From assembly GCA_002702655.1 (NCBI GenBank), contig PABB01000054.1, forward strand, positions 1-64,000: a stretch of DNA of 64,000 nt, written 5' to 3'. This stretch comes from Planctomycetaceae bacterium. Lineage in GTDB: Bacteria; Planctomycetota; Planctomycetia; Pirellulales; Lacipirellulaceae. Positions 37,751 through 47,402 of this stretch are shown one piece after another. The notes beneath the pieces are model-generated. The model was not told the DNA's origin and ran no database searches. It saw nothing but the letters and a program-made list of their open reading frames with translations. Within the stretch, counting starts at the first letter, position 1; each line of letters opens with the position of its first letter. The translations under genes were made by a program, and so were the position numbers.

Positions 37751-40700
37751 CTACGCAGCTCGCCGTTGCGCCGCCGCGCTGATCCGTCCGCCCTCGCTGA
37801 CATCCTCAAAGCGGACCGACACCCGTTTCGACACGCCCGACTCCTGCATTGTGACGCCGTAGAGCGTATCGCCGCAGGTCATCGTGCGTTTAGAGTGGGT
37901 GACCACGATGAACTGCGTGGACTTCATAAAGTCCTTCAGTACCGTGACGTAGCGGTCGATGTTCGCTTCGTCGAGCGCCGCGTCGACTTCGTCGAGTACG
38001 CAGAACGGGCTGGGGCGGCTTCGGAAGATCGCCAACAGCAGCGCCACGCACGTCAGCGTGCGCTCGCCGCCGGACAGCAGCGAGATGCTGCGCGGCTGCT
38101 TGCCCGGGGGGCGTGCCACGATCGTCACGCCACATTCCAGCACGTCGGCGCCGTCCTCGTTCTCCAGGACAATCGTCGCTTCGCCGCCCCCGAACAGAGT
38201 GGAGAAGATTTGCTGAAAGTGGCCGCGAACCTCCTCCACGGCATCGACGAACAACTTCCGGCTCTCGGTGCTGATCTGGGCGATAATCTTCTGCAGTCGG
38301 TCCCGCGCGGCTGACAAATCCTCGTGCTGCGCGGCGATCGCCTGGTAGCGCTGCTCCAGCTCTTCCAACTCGGCCACGGCGGCCGTGTTGACCGGGCCCG
38401 TGGCTTGCACCCGCTCACGGAGGTCGGCGATCTCGCGGTCGATCGCCTCGCGAGCCATCGCGGCGAGTTGCTCGTCGATGTCGGCGTGCGCCGCTGCGGC
38501 CAGATCGATTTCATAGTCGTCACGCAAGCGTTCAGCCAACGTGCTGCGCTGGTGTTCCCATTGCTGCAGCTCCAACTGGGCCTGCTGCACGCGGCGCTGG
38601 GCGGCAAGGCACTCGCGCCGCAGCGCTTCCACGTCGCGAGCCAGGGTCGCTCGCTCGCCCTGCCGCGTCTGACGTTGGGAGTCGATGGCGGCCTTGGCGT
38701 CGATCAGTGCATCCTTGCGGGCAAACAGCTCGGCGACTTCGGTTGACTGGGCGAGGCTTTCGCGACGCAGCGCGTCGCGCTGCGCAAGGCGCTGCTGGAC
38801 TTGCTGGGCGAGATCCGCCAGCGCTCGGTCTTTCTCTCGACGTTCGCGCGTGAGTTGCTCGACCTCGCGGCGCAGCCCGTCACGGCGCTGCTCGCTGCGT
38901 GCCAGTGAGATCCGATCCTCGGTCAACGCCGCCTGCAACTCTTCGTGTCGCTGTCGCGCGGCCTTCCGCTGATCGGCCGCTTCGGTGGCGACGGCCTGCT
39001 CGCGGGCCGTCAATTGCTGCAATTCGGCAAGCCGGGCCGCCGCGTCGGCGATCTCTTGCCGGTGGTCGGCCGCATTGCCTTGGGCCTCGTCGCGGGCAGC
39101 GACGACGACTGCGAGCCGGGTTTCCAGCTCTTCCAGCCGCTCTTTCGCCGCGGTCGCCTGCAGTTGTTTCTCATGATTCAGTTGGACCAGCGCTGCCCGG
39201 CGTGCGGAGTTGGCGCGCTCGGCCCGCTGCCCTTCGGCAATCCGCTGGGTAAGCGTCTCGCAATCTTGCTGCGTCGTCTCCAGTTCCGCGGCAAGCGACT
39301 CGGCGTGTTCGCGCAAGGCGCGCAACTCGCTCCGCCGCGACAGCAGGCCGGACGTCGTGCGACGGGGCCCGACGACCATCGCCCCGTCTGCGGTCAGCAT
39401 CTCGCCGCCAATGGTCACAAAGTTCAACCCCCGCCCCAGTCCGGCGGAGAGCGACAACGCCACGTCGAGCGATTCGACCAGCCAGTAACGACCCAGGAGC
39501 CGCTGCGGCAGACCGGACAACGCGCCGGCCGCCTCGACGTATCGATCCGCCCGGCCGATGACGCCCGGCTCGTCGGTCAAGTCAATCCGATCCACGGCGC
39601 TGGCCGGCTGCGGCACATCGAGCCGCAGGAACGTGGTACGACTGGCCCACGCCTCCCGCTCCTCAGCCAGGGCGCCAGCCAGATCGGAGGTTTGCTTGAC
39701 CACCAGATAGTCGGCCCGCTCGCCCAGCGCGATTTCGACCAGAGGTGCGATGTCCGCGTCCACGTGCAGCAAGTCGGCCACCACGCCGCGGACCCCGCCG
39801 AACGGCCCGTCGGGTTCCTGGCGGGCCCGACGAAGCACCTCGCGGGCGCCGGCGTTGAGTCCGTCCAGCCGCCGCTCCAACTCCTCCAGCACGGCAATCC
39901 GCTCGCGGGCCCCCGAGTGCTGCCCCTGGACCTCGACCAGCCGCTTTTGCTTTGCATCCAGCGTGATGCGATCGGCGTCGAGTTGGGCGGCCGTCGTTTC
40001 CGCGGCGCTCTTGGCCGCGGCCAGTTCGGCCGCGGCAGTGGCCAGAGTTTCCGCGGCGGACGCGGCTTCGCCTTGTAGCCGCGATTGTTGCGACTGCAGC
40101 GGCTCGGCCTCCTCGTTCGCCCGTGCCACGGCGGCCTCGGCAGCGGCCAACTTGGCCGACAGCAGTTCGCGCCGGTTGGATTGCGCCGCCGCTTCGCGGT
40201 TGGCTTCCTCCAATGTCGCCGCGGCCTGTCGTTCGCGTTCGCGGAGCTCCCGCATCTTGCGGTCCAGCGTGGCGAATTCCTCGGCGGCAGCTTCCACTCG
40301 CGCTGACAGGCGATCGAACTCCGCCTCAGCGGATTGCAGGTCGGCGACGGATTGATCAGAAAGGTCGCGCGAACTGCCGGCGCGGTTGGTGACAGCCACA
40401 AGCTGGGCGCCGAGACGGCGTGCCTCGGCATCAAGTTCCTCGCTGCGGGCCAGCGCCGTGGCGCCGTTGGCCTGGCACTGTGCCAGCTTCTCGCGGAGCG
40501 TCGCCAGTTCGTCGGCGATCTGCTGTGCGTCGGCCTGCAGACGTTCACCCGCCTCGTCATGGGCGGCCAACGCGGCGTCGCGCTGGGCAACCTGCGTTTC
40601 CAACTCGTCGGCCTGCAGCGACTCGGCGTCCGCCGCGGCGCGGAGCGCATCGATTCGCTTAGTCAGGCGTTGCCAATCCTGGCGACCGGCATGCACGCGC

Positions 40701-41371
40701 AGCTGTTGCAGGCGAGCGGCCACCTCGGCGTACTTGCGCGCCCGTCCGGCCTGCGAACGGACGCTCCGCAGTCGCGATTCCAACTCCTCGACAATGTCGG
40801 CCAATCGCAGCAGGTTTTGCTGGACGCGTTGCAGACGGCGGTCGGCCTCTTCGCGCTTCATGCGAAAGCGGCTGATGCCGGCGGCCTCCTCGAAGATTGT
40901 GCGGCGCTCGCGGGGCGAGGCCTGCAGCATGGCGTCGACTTTGCCCTGCTCGATGATGTTGTAGACGCCCATGCCGGCGCCGATGCCGGCCAGCAACTCG
41001 CGAATGTCCCGCAACCGCCGCGGCTGGCGGTTGATCAGGTACTCGCTTTCGCCGCTACGCAGCACGCGGCGGGTGATCTGCACCTGCTGGGCGTCGATGT
41101 CGAGCAGCCCGGCCGAGTTGTCGAACACCAGCGACGCCTCGGCGGAGTTCGCCGGTCGCCGCCCCGATGCGCCGCCGAAAATGACGTCGGTCATTTCCTT
41201 GCCGCGCAGACTCTTGGCGCTCTGCGACCCCAGGACCCAGCGGATTGCGTCCACCACGTTGCTCTTGCCCGAGCCGTTGGGGCCCACGACCACCGTAATG
41301 CCAGCGAGGAACTCGAATCGAGTCCGATCGGCAAAGCTTTTGAAGCCGGCGAGTTCGAGGGCTTGCAGCAT
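37751..41371 (-). CDS. smc: Chromosome segregation protein SMC
   Basis: ATPase of the bacterial condensin; loads on DNA with ScpA/ScpB to compact and align chromosome arms. 1206 residues: N-terminal head with Walker [10 protein letters not shown] (residues 30-38) and the R-loop region, then a long coiled coil. The hinge (about residues 520-680) contains [24 protein letters not shown]. After the returning coil comes the C-terminal head with signature [18 protein letters not shown], Walker [16 protein letters not shown] and the His of VVTHSKRTM. Signature and Walker motifs are intact. The tail after VRFEDVS adds a short Ala/Arg stretch. The gene lies 94 bp downstream of the FlgI-like gene on the same strand; scpA/scpB are not here. 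Confidence 0.96.
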   Translation of the reverse strand: MLQALELAGFKSFADRTRFEFLAGITVVVGPNGSGKSNVVDAIRWVLGSQSAKSLRGKEMTDVIFGGASGRRPANSAEASLVFDNSAGLLDIDAQQVQITRRVLRSGESEYLINRQPRRLRDIRELLAGIGAGMGVYNIIEQGKVDAMLQASPRERRTIFEEAAGISRFRMKREEADRRLQRVQQNLLRLADIVEELESRLRSVRSQAGRARKYAEVAARLQQLRVHAGRQDWQRLTKRIDALRAAADAESLQADELETQVAQRDAALAAHDEAGERLQADAQQIADELATLREKLAQCQANGATALARSEELDAEARRLGAQLVAVTNRAGSSRDLSDQSVADLQSAEAEFDRLSARVEAAAEEFATLDRKMRELRERERQAAATLEEANREAAAQSNRRELLSAKLAAAEAAVARANEEAEPLQSQQSRLQGEAASAAETLATAAAELAAAKSAAETTAAQLDADRITLDAKQKRLVEVQGQHSGARERIAVLEELERRLDGLNAGAREVLRRARQEPDGPFGGVRGVVADLLHVDADIAPLVEIALGERADYLVVKQTSDLAGALAEEREAWASRTTFLRLDVPQPASAVDRIDLTDEPGVIGRADRYVEAAGALSGLPQRLLGRYWLVESLDVALSLSAGLGRGLNFVTIGGEMLTADGAMVVGPRRTTSGLLSRRSELRALREHAESLAAELETTQQDCETLTQRIAEGQRAERANSARRAALVQLNHEKQLQATAAKERLEELETRLAVVVAARDEAQGNAADHRQEIADAAARLAELQQLTAREQAVATEAADQRKAARQRHEELQAALTEDRISLARSEQRRDGLRREVEQLTRERREKDRALADLAQQVQQRLAQRDALRRESLAQSTEVAELFARKDALIDAKAAIDSQRQTRQGERATLARDVEALRRECLAAQRRVQQAQLELQQWEHQRSTLAERLRDDYEIDLAAAAHADIDEQLAAMAREAIDREIADLRERVQATGPVNTAAVAELEELEQRYQAIAAQHEDLSAARDRLQKIIAQISTESRKLFVDAVEEVRGHFQQIFSTLFGGGEATIVLENEDGADVLECGVTIVARPPGKQPRSISLLSGGERTLTCVALLLAIFRSRPSPFCVLDEVDAALDEANIDRYVTVLKDFMKSTQFIVVTHSKRTMTCGDTLYGVTMQESGVSKRVSVRFEDVSEGGRISAAAQRRAA

Positions 41372-41464
41372 CGCGAGCAGAGGGGAAAGCGGCGGCGGCC
41401 CTGTAACCTGGTCTTGTCAAATTGGCGAACCGACGCCGTGTCCGGCCGCACACCGGGTGCGGCG

Positions 41465-43156
41465 CTAACGAGCGGCCAATTCAGGCTTGTCGTCGTTGTC
41501 GTCGTCGCTAATGCGGCGCCCGGTGTCCGGCAAAGCGTTCACGGCAAACCGGCTGGTCAACGCTCCCGACGCCCGCGCTTCTTGAAGCATCTGCACCACG
41601 TCGGGATAGTCGCCGCCCAGTTCCACGATGGTGCGAATGACTTCGTCCAGGTCGGTCGACACCGTGCGTTTCTGCGTCGGTTCGCCGGGCGTGAACAGAT
41701 TGACGGTGATCTGCGCGCCGCTCAAACCGTTGAGCATGATCCGCTGCCCGGCGTCGACGACCAACGGCAGCTTCAGCTGGTGGTCGCGGCCAAACAACAC
41801 GATCTCCGGCTTGTGGCTGCTGGTCACATGCACCATCGGCGGCCCGGCGACGTCGAGCACGTGATAGCTGAATTTGCCGCCGAGTTTCTTCTCGGCCACC
41901 ATCGGGTGATTCGGCGACACCTTGCCCAGTGCTCGAAAGGCGCCATAGCGCGTTTCCGCGCTCTTGAGCGGCAGCATTTTCTCCAGCGCTTCGCTGGCGG
42001 CGCCGTCCTGCATGGTGCTCAGCGCGCCCAGGGCGTGGGCCCGGAAGGCGGGTTCGTCGCGCGCCGCGGCCGCCAGCGGAGCAACCGCCTCGGTCACATC
42101 CAAATAGGCCAGCGCTTCGGCCGCGTAGAACCGCACCTCGGCGTCTTCGGCCTCAGCGCCATCCTTGAGCACGGCGATCGCGTCGTTGTCGCCGATGGCC
42201 TCCAGGCGAATTGCGGCCGTCGAGGCCGTCACGGGATCGAACAACTGGCTGCGGAGCAGTTCCAGCCGCGCGAGCCGCTGGCTGGGCGTTTCGCGCAGGG
42301 CAATGTTGCGGACGACGCGCATGTATCGGCCTACGTTGTCCGCGTACCGCGGATGGACGTCGACCTGGATGAATTCGTCCGTCTTGGGCACGGCGACGCC
42401 GCGGCGGGAGCCGTCGAAGTACGCGAAGAACCGCTCGTTGATCGCCTTGCCCACCGTCTGGCTCATGCGGATCGACTGGTGCGAGTGGTCAAGGATCAGC
42501 CCCAACCGGCGCGACTTGGTGGCGACGCCGCCGCTCAGAATGCGGCCCCGAGTGAGGTAGGCGCCGTCCTCGTCGATTTCCGCTGAGGGGTCGACCAGGA
42601 TCTCGCCCTTGGCCATTGCCGTGACGTGCCCCTTGCGGAGCGCCGACCCGAGCACGGCCGTTTCGGTCAAGCTGGTTTCATACATCCAGCCGCCGCGCAG
42701 GCTTTTGGTTTCGCTCCGCGTGGGCGTGCGGACCTCAATATCGAACGTGTCGCCCTCTTGGATGCCAGGCCGCAGGAACCCGCGCACCAGCACCAACGCC
42801 GTGTTTGGCGACGCAAGCAGTTCGTTGGGCTGCGGGACCTCGCGGCGATTTAGCTCGGCGAGCATCTCAGCCCGTTGCGGTGAAACCGGCGGGTCCTCGC
42901 CGGTGCCGGCCAGCCCCGAGACCAACGCCACCGACTCGACTTTCACAAAGCTGAGCCCGTGCGGATGCGCCACGCTGCTGATCAGCCGCGTCCCCGTTTC
43001 ATTGCGCTCCTCAGACGCCGTATCCAACTCGGCGTCGGGGCTCTGGTGACGGAACAGGGGGCCCATGCAACCGGCGGCGGCGCAGGCGATCGCGCCCCCC
43101 AGGCCAAGCGAAACGGCTGTCAGGCGAAATGGATGGGCGGCTCGACGAGTGTTCAT
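41465..43156 (-). CDS. FlgI-domain lipoprotein with HEAT-like repeats, no flagellar context
   Basis: 563 residues. A hydrophobic N-terminus with the lipobox-like AAAGC is followed by a P-ring FlgI-like region: VKVESVALVSGLAGTGEDPP, the SLRGGWMYETSL block and AKGEILVDPSA...LTRGRILSGGV. The middle (about residues 270-390) is helical with HEAT-like repeats (ATASTAAIRLEAIGDNDAIAVLKDG, VRFYAAEALAYLDVTEAVAPL). The C-terminal domain (HKPEIVLFGRDHQLKLPLVVDAGQ) is unrecognised. True FlgI forms the periplasmic ring of the flagellum, but no flagellar genes are near and the HEAT fusion is foreign to it. The start at 43156 is chosen because the frame further upstream has no signal sequence. Confidence 0.82.
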   Translation of the reverse strand: MNTRRAAHPFRLTAVSLGLGGAIACAAAGCMGPLFRHQSPDAELDTASEERNETGTRLISSVAHPHGLSFVKVESVALVSGLAGTGEDPPVSPQRAEMLAELNRREVPQPNELLASPNTALVLVRGFLRPGIQEGDTFDIEVRTPTRSETKSLRGGWMYETSLTETAVLGSALRKGHVTAMAKGEILVDPSAEIDEDGAYLTRGRILSGGVATKSRRLGLILDHSHQSIRMSQTVGKAINERFFAYFDGSRRGVAVPKTDEFIQVDVHPRYADNVGRYMRVVRNIALRETPSQRLARLELLRSQLFDPVTASTAAIRLEAIGDNDAIAVLKDGAEAEDAEVRFYAAEALAYLDVTEAVAPLAAAARDEPAFRAHALGALSTMQDGAASEALEKMLPLKSAETRYGAFRALGKVSPNHPMVAEKKLGGKFSYHVLDVAGPPMVHVTSSHKPEIVLFGRDHQLKLPLVVDAGQRIMLNGLSGAQITVNLFTPGEPTQKRTVSTDLDEVIRTIVELGGDYPDVVQMLQEARASGALTSRFAVNALPDTGRRISDDDNDDKPELAAR

Positions 43157-43356
43157 GCGTCCTTGCTCCGTTTTCAGCGCGTGTGCGGCGCACCCCAAGC
43201 GCGGGGACCGACAAGCGGCGGGGAGAGTAGGACGCAACCGCGTACGGGTCAAGGCGGGGCGGAGAGGTTGGACGCTAGCACGGACGTGGGGTGGGCTCCA
43301 GACATGCGCCAACTCTTATGCGCGAAAGCGCTTCGGCCGTTGGCTCTGGGCTATCC

Positions 43357-43392
43357 GCTTTCGGCCAGCGCCTGCGTGCCTAGGCCGAAAGC
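43357..43392. repeat. Stem-loop downstream of yidD
   Basis: gctttcggcc (43357-43366) and ggccgaaagc (43383-43392) pair perfectly over 10 bp with a 16-base loop, 30 bp past the yidD stop. It is a plausible transcription end for rnpA-yidD, though no T-tract is present. Confidence 0.5.
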
Positions 43393-43421
43393 CGACGGCC
43401 GAGAGCCGAGAGCCTCAAAAT

Positions 43422-43661
43422 CTACGGCGGATCGTATCCGCTGCCGCCCCAGGGATGGCAACGGCAAATGCGTCGCACGCCGCGCCAGCCGCCTCGCAGT
43501 GCGCCATATTTGCGAACCGCTTCAACGAAATACTCGCTGCAAGTCGGCTGATAGCGGCATCGCGGGCCCAGCCAAGGACTGATCCCGAACTGATAGCACC
43601 GCACCATCGCGACGAGCACAGCCGCAGGCAGGCGGCCGAAGAATCGCAGCAAGCCCGTCAT
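43422..43661 (-). CDS. yidD: Membrane protein insertion efficiency factor YidD
   Basis: 79-residue amphipathic peripheral membrane protein that aids YidC/Sec-dependent insertion. The family signature is complete: [38 protein letters not shown] followed by [16 protein letters not shown], with the three conserved cysteines. Its ATG overlaps the rnpA stop by 4 bp (ATGA). The usual next gene, yidC, does not follow. Confidence 0.95.
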   Translation of the reverse strand: MTGLLRFFGRLPAAVLVAMVRCYQFGISPWLGPRCRYQPTCSEYFVEAVRKYGALRGGWRGVRRICRCHPWGGSGYDPP

Positions 43662-44071
43662 GACGACCGCTCCGAGCGGCGTTTGTTGAGCAGCGCGTCC
43701 GCCTCGCGCGCCAGCCTGACCAGCGAGCGCCGGACCAGCGGCATCGTGGGACTTGCCTTGGGCCGCGGGAGCACCACCAAGTCGACGGCGGGCAGTTCGT
43801 GCTGGCTCAGCCGGAACGCCTCGCGAAGGCACCGCTTCCACCGATTGCGCGTGACCGCATTGCCCGCCTTGCGCGAGACGACCAGCCCCAGCCGCGGCGC
43901 GCCGACGTCGTTCTCGCAGGCGTAGACCACCAGCACGCCGTCGCCCCGCGACCGCCGGCGCTTGAACACGCGGTCGAACTCGGCGGACTTCAACAGTTTC
44001 GATGACTTGGGGAATCGCGACACGCCGTCCCAAACCCTCTCAAAGTCCGCGGCTGTGTTTTCAGCAGCCAT
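43658..44071 (-). CDS. rnpA: Ribonuclease P protein component
   Basis: Protein subunit of RNase P, which binds the catalytic RNA and matures tRNA 5' ends. Hallmarks are [23 protein letters not shown] and the RNR motif in [16 protein letters not shown], with [12 protein letters not shown] before it. The start at 44071 ([10 protein letters not shown]) is used; a GTG at 44023 just before SRFPKSSKL would give a more typical N-terminus. In most bacteria rpmH lies directly upstream, but here it is missing. Confidence 0.93.
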   Translation of the reverse strand: MAAENTAADFERVWDGVSRFPKSSKLLKSAEFDRVFKRRRSRGDGVLVVYACENDVGAPRLGLVVSRKAGNAVTRNRWKRCLREAFRLSQHELPAVDLVVLPRPKASPTMPLVRRSLVRLAREADALLNKRRSERSS

Positions 44072-44132
44072 TGTGTGCAAACAGGAAGCAAAACGCCCTC
44101 GCTCCAACGTCGCACCGCGTCGTCGCCCCTAG

Positions 44133-44153
44133 CCGGACCGCTACGCGGTCCGG
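44133..44153. repeat. Perfect 9-bp palindrome upstream of rnpA
   Basis: ccggaccgc-tac-gcggtccgg forms a strong hairpin between the stop of the gene ending at 44211 and the rnpA start. It could separate the two transcripts; no T-tract follows. Confidence 0.6.
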
Positions 44154-44210
44154 GCGGCGCCACAATCCGGCTGGCGTTCGCGTAGGGCGCGACTCGCCGC
44201 ATGCCTCCGC

Positions 44211-44528
44211 TCAATCGATCCGCGTCTCCCCCACATCATCGACCGTGTCACCGCTTTCCGACGGCTTGTTCCCGTCAGCACGGTCAGCGTCGTCGACCGA
44301 CGACTCGCGTCGTCGCACGGGCGCCCGATCAGGCGGCACGCTCGGCCCACGGCGGTGCGAGCCAATCCGCCGCACCCAGTGTCCGCCCAGCAGGATCATG
44401 ACCACCAGGAACAGCCCCAGCAGGGCAATTCCCAGCAATGCCATCAGCAAGACAGTGCGCGTTGGCTCGGGGATCTTCTCGGCCGCGGCAATCAACGCCC
44501 CACGAGCAGGTAAGATGCGGAGAAACAT
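44211..44528 (-). CDS. Small membrane protein of unknown function
   Basis: 105 residues from the ATG at 44528 (MFLRILPARGALIAAAEK). One strong transmembrane helix (TVLLMALLGIALLGLFLVVMILLGGHW) separates a short N-terminus from a basic then acidic, disordered C-terminal tail. It begins 9 bp after the DnaJ-like gene stop on the same strand, so the two are probably co-transcribed. GTG codons at 44543 would overlap the DnaJ-like stop. Unrecognised family. Confidence 0.65.
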   Translation of the reverse strand: MFLRILPARGALIAAAEKIPEPTRTVLLMALLGIALLGLFLVVMILLGGHWVRRIGSHRRGPSVPPDRAPVRRRESSVDDADRADGNKPSESGDTVDDVGETRID

Positions 44529-44536
44529 CGGCGCGA

Positions 44537-45496
44537 CTACCACCGCAGGTCACCTCGCGGATTCTGCGCGTGCTTGCCGACAATCTCGGCAATCTGATTC
44601 CGCTCGTCCTCGCTGAGATCCTTGGGCAACACGATCATCAACTCGGCGAACAAGTCGCCCGGTTCGCCGCTGCGCGGTTTCACGCCGTGGCCTTTGACGC
44701 GCAGTTTTTGCCCGCTGGACGCCCCCGGCGGCACCGTCAACGTGATCGTGCCGTGCGGCGTGGGGACATCGACCTTGGCGCCGGCGACGGCCTCGGCCAG
44801 CGTAATCGGCACGCGCACGTCCAGCCGTTTGCCCTGCCGACGGAAATGCGGATGCGGCGCCGCGTGAACGGCGATGAGCAAATCGCCGGCCGGGCCGCCG
44901 GCAATGCCCGGCTCGCCTTGGCCGCGCAGGCGGATCTTCTTGCCGTCTTCCAACCCTGGCGGGATCTTCGCGGTGATGGTCTCCGTGTTGCCATTTGGCC
45001 GCTGCACGGCCACGCTCACTTCGCCGCCCAGCACCGAGGTGGCGAAGGGCACGGTGAGCTCATGCTCCAGATCGGACCCGCGCGCGGCCGCCGCCCGCTT
45101 GCCGGCGCGCCCGCGACCGCCGCCGCCGAATTGGCGAAACAAGTCAGCAAAGCCGCCGCCCCCGGGCGCCCCCGCGCCGCCGCCGAACAGGTCGTCCAGG
45201 TTCACCTCGAATCCGCCGCCCGGACCGCCCGGACCGCCGCCAGCCCAGGGATGCGGGCCGCCGCCAGCGCCGACGCGCTCGAAGTCGGCGCCGTACTGGT
45301 CGTACATCTCGCGCTTCTTGGGGTCGTTCAGCACATCGAACGCGTTCTGAACTTCCTGGAACTTCGACTTCGCTCCCGGGTCGTCCGGATTCATGTCGGG
45401 ATGGTATTTGCGCGCAAGATTCCTGTAGGCCGTGCGGATTTCGTCCGCAGTGGCGGTGCGTGAAACTCCCAGCGTTTCGTAGTGGTCCTGGGCCAT
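44537..45496 (-). CDS. DnaJ-class co-chaperone without zinc finger (CbpA-like)
   Basis: 319 residues from 45496 (MAQDHYETLGVSRTATADEI). The J-domain has the HPD tripeptide (ARKYHPDMNP) and is followed by a Gly/Phe-rich linker (GGGPHPWAGGG...GGGFADLFRQFGGGG). Two beta-barrel substrate-binding domains come next (RGSDLEHELTVPFATSVLGG; LDVRVPITLAEAVAGAKVDVPTPHGTI). The four CxxCxGxG zinc repeats of DnaJ are absent, as in CbpA. It stimulates DnaK ATPase and delivers clients. A frame open to 45526 adds ten unlikely residues. dnaK is not near. Confidence 0.92.
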   Translation of the reverse strand: MAQDHYETLGVSRTATADEIRTAYRNLARKYHPDMNPDDPGAKSKFQEVQNAFDVLNDPKKREMYDQYGADFERVGAGGGPHPWAGGGPGGPGGGFEVNLDDLFGGGAGAPGGGGFADLFRQFGGGGRGRAGKRAAAARGSDLEHELTVPFATSVLGGEVSVAVQRPNGNTETITAKIPPGLEDGKKIRLRGQGEPGIAGGPAGDLLIAVHAAPHPHFRRQGKRLDVRVPITLAEAVAGAKVDVPTPHGTITLTVPPGASSGQKLRVKGHGVKPRSGEPGDLFAELMIVLPKDLSEDERNQIAEIVGKHAQNPRGDLRW

Positions 45497-45740
45497 ATCG
45501 TGGGCGTGGCAAGTTGGCTTCGACAATTCGACGGGGCGCTGCGCGGCGACCTCATTTTACAGAGCCGCACGGCCGGGGGTACCCGCCCCATTGGCCACGG
45601 CGGGAGAGGCGATGGCGAGTTGAGCCGCCGCCCTGACGGTCGGCAGACGGCCGCAACGTCGCCGGAGACCGCAAAATCGGTCCAGTCGGGCCGCGTGCTA
45701 GAATTGATTCTCTACAGTTTCCACGGGTGATGATGTCGAT

Positions 45741-47273
45741 ATGCACGAACTTTTGCTCCGCCGCCGGTTGCTGGGCTGCCGTACCATCGCAGCCGCGTTG
45801 ACCGCCGTTGTTTCGGCGACCTGTTTGCCGCTCGCCGTGGCCAGAACCGACGGCCAGTTGAAACTGACCGTCGTCGACGCCGCGTCCGGCGAACCCATGC
45901 CGGTGCGGTTGGAGTTGCGGGACGCCCGGAATCGGCTGGCGCGCCTGAAACCACCCGGAACGGTCGTCGCGGGCGATGGCGTCTACTTCAGCGGCGACGT
46001 GCTGCTGGAATTGCGGCGGGGGCGGTACTCGCTGCTGCTGGAGGCAGGCCCCGAGTACCAAACGTTCTTTACGCAACCGGGGACGCTGGAGATCGTTCGC
46101 GGCGCCGACGATGCTAAGGAAATTGCAATGACCCGCCGGGTCGATATGCACGAGGAGGGCTGGTACGCCGGCGACCTTGATGTGCAGTCGCCCGACGCCG
46201 GCCTGGATGTCGTGATGGCCGCCCGCGGCGTGGACGTGGCCCCCAGGACCGTCGTCGCAAACCGCGCCGGGAAATGCGAGGAAAGCCGCGGCGCCCCCGC
46301 TGCGGGCCAACTCACCGCTGCGCTGGACCAGCGTCGCGGCGGCGGATTGCTGTTTGTCTCCGCCGAGTCCCCGGTGGACGTCTGCCAATGGAAGGACGCC
46401 GAATCTACGATGGCCGCCCTGCAGGCCGGTCGCGACGCGGGCGCCGTCACGATCGCCCGCCAGGCGTCGGCCTGGGATCTGCCGCTGTGGGTCGCCGGCG
46501 GACAGCTCGATGCCGTGCAAATCCTGCACGCAGCGACGCCGAAGCGACGTGGCGACGAGCACCCGGTCGTGCGGCCGCTGGATCGCACGTTCTTTCCCGG
46601 CAAGGAGGGCCCCGGGCGGTACGCCGAATCGATCTATCACCGGTTGCTCGAGTGCGGCCTGCGAATCACCCCGGCCGCCGGCACGGCGGCCGGGGAGACA
46701 AACCAGCCGCTCGGCGCCAATCGCGTGTACGTGCACTGCGGCGAGCAATTCACGCCCGACGAGTGGCTCGGCGGATTGCGTTCGGGGGCCGTCGTCGTGA
46801 CCAACGGCCCCCTGCTGCGCCCGCTGGTGCAGGGACAGCCGCCGGGGGCCGTGTTTCACCTGCCCGCGGGGACACAGCACAGCTTCCAGATTGGCCTGAA
46901 CTTGGCGTTCTACGCTCAGACGCACATCGAGTATCTGGAGATCGTCAAGAACGGCAGCGTGCTGCACACGGTGCGGCTGGATGAGTTGGCCCAGGCCGGC
47001 GGCAAGTTGCCCGAGGTGCCGTTCGACGGCAGCGGGTGGTTTCTGGTGCGGGCCGTCACCGACGCGACTGACCGGTACGAGTACGCCACCAGCGGGGCGT
47101 GGTTCGTGGAGCAGGACTACCAGCCGCGGATCAGTCGCACTGCGGCGGAGTATTTCCTGACGTGGCTCGATGACCTGTCCCGCGAGTTTGCCGATGACGC
47201 AAACCTGCAGGCCGACGTCGCCGCGGCGCGGCCATTCTGGGAGGACCTGCGCAGCCGGGCCAATGCGGATTGA
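45741..47273 (+). CDS. CehA/McbA-like PHP-domain protein, exported
   Basis: 510 residues. A signal peptide (ending about PLAVARTDG) is followed by a carboxypeptidase-regulatory-like beta domain (LKLTVVDAASGEPMPVRLELRD). The main part resembles the CehA/McbA metallohydrolase family (PHP fold): GWYAGDLDVQSP, then YAESIYHRLLECGLRITPAAGTAAG and WLGGLRSGAVVVTNGPLLR. The metal-binding histidines expected after GWYAGDxHxH are replaced here (DLDVQS), so hydrolase activity is doubtful and the protein may be a binding relative. A -10-like TAGAAT sits at 45699-45704. It is divergent from the DnaJ-like gene. Confidence 0.75.
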   Translation: MHELLLRRRLLGCRTIAAALTAVVSATCLPLAVARTDGQLKLTVVDAASGEPMPVRLELRDARNRLARLKPPGTVVAGDGVYFSGDVLLELRRGRYSLLLEAGPEYQTFFTQPGTLEIVRGADDAKEIAMTRRVDMHEEGWYAGDLDVQSPDAGLDVVMAARGVDVAPRTVVANRAGKCEESRGAPAAGQLTAALDQRRGGGLLFVSAESPVDVCQWKDAESTMAALQAGRDAGAVTIARQASAWDLPLWVAGGQLDAVQILHAATPKRRGDEHPVVRPLDRTFFPGKEGPGRYAESIYHRLLECGLRITPAAGTAAGETNQPLGANRVYVHCGEQFTPDEWLGGLRSGAVVVTNGPLLRPLVQGQPPGAVFHLPAGTQHSFQIGLNLAFYAQTHIEYLEIVKNGSVLHTVRLDELAQAGGKLPEVPFDGSGWFLVRAVTDATDRYEYATSGAWFVEQDYQPRISRTAAEYFLTWLDDLSREFADDANLQADVAAARPFWEDLRSRANAD

Positions 47274-47402
47274 ATACACCGGCGACGCGGACTTCGCTCG
47301 CATGTCCCATCGCCGCAATTGCTTTCATGATCGCAGCGAAATCCATTACAATCCGTGCTCGGTTTGTGTCTATTCGACAGCGCGCACGGAGCACCGCTGA
47401 CC

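Noticed and set aside
40334..42586. 750-codon plus-strand frame across smc and the FlgI-like gene
   Set aside because: Spans the antisense of two well-supported genes and their intergenic gap, with no recognisable domain.
44072..44210. rpmH expected upstream of rnpA
   Set aside because: No frame with the Lys/Arg-rich L34 sequence exists on the minus strand here.
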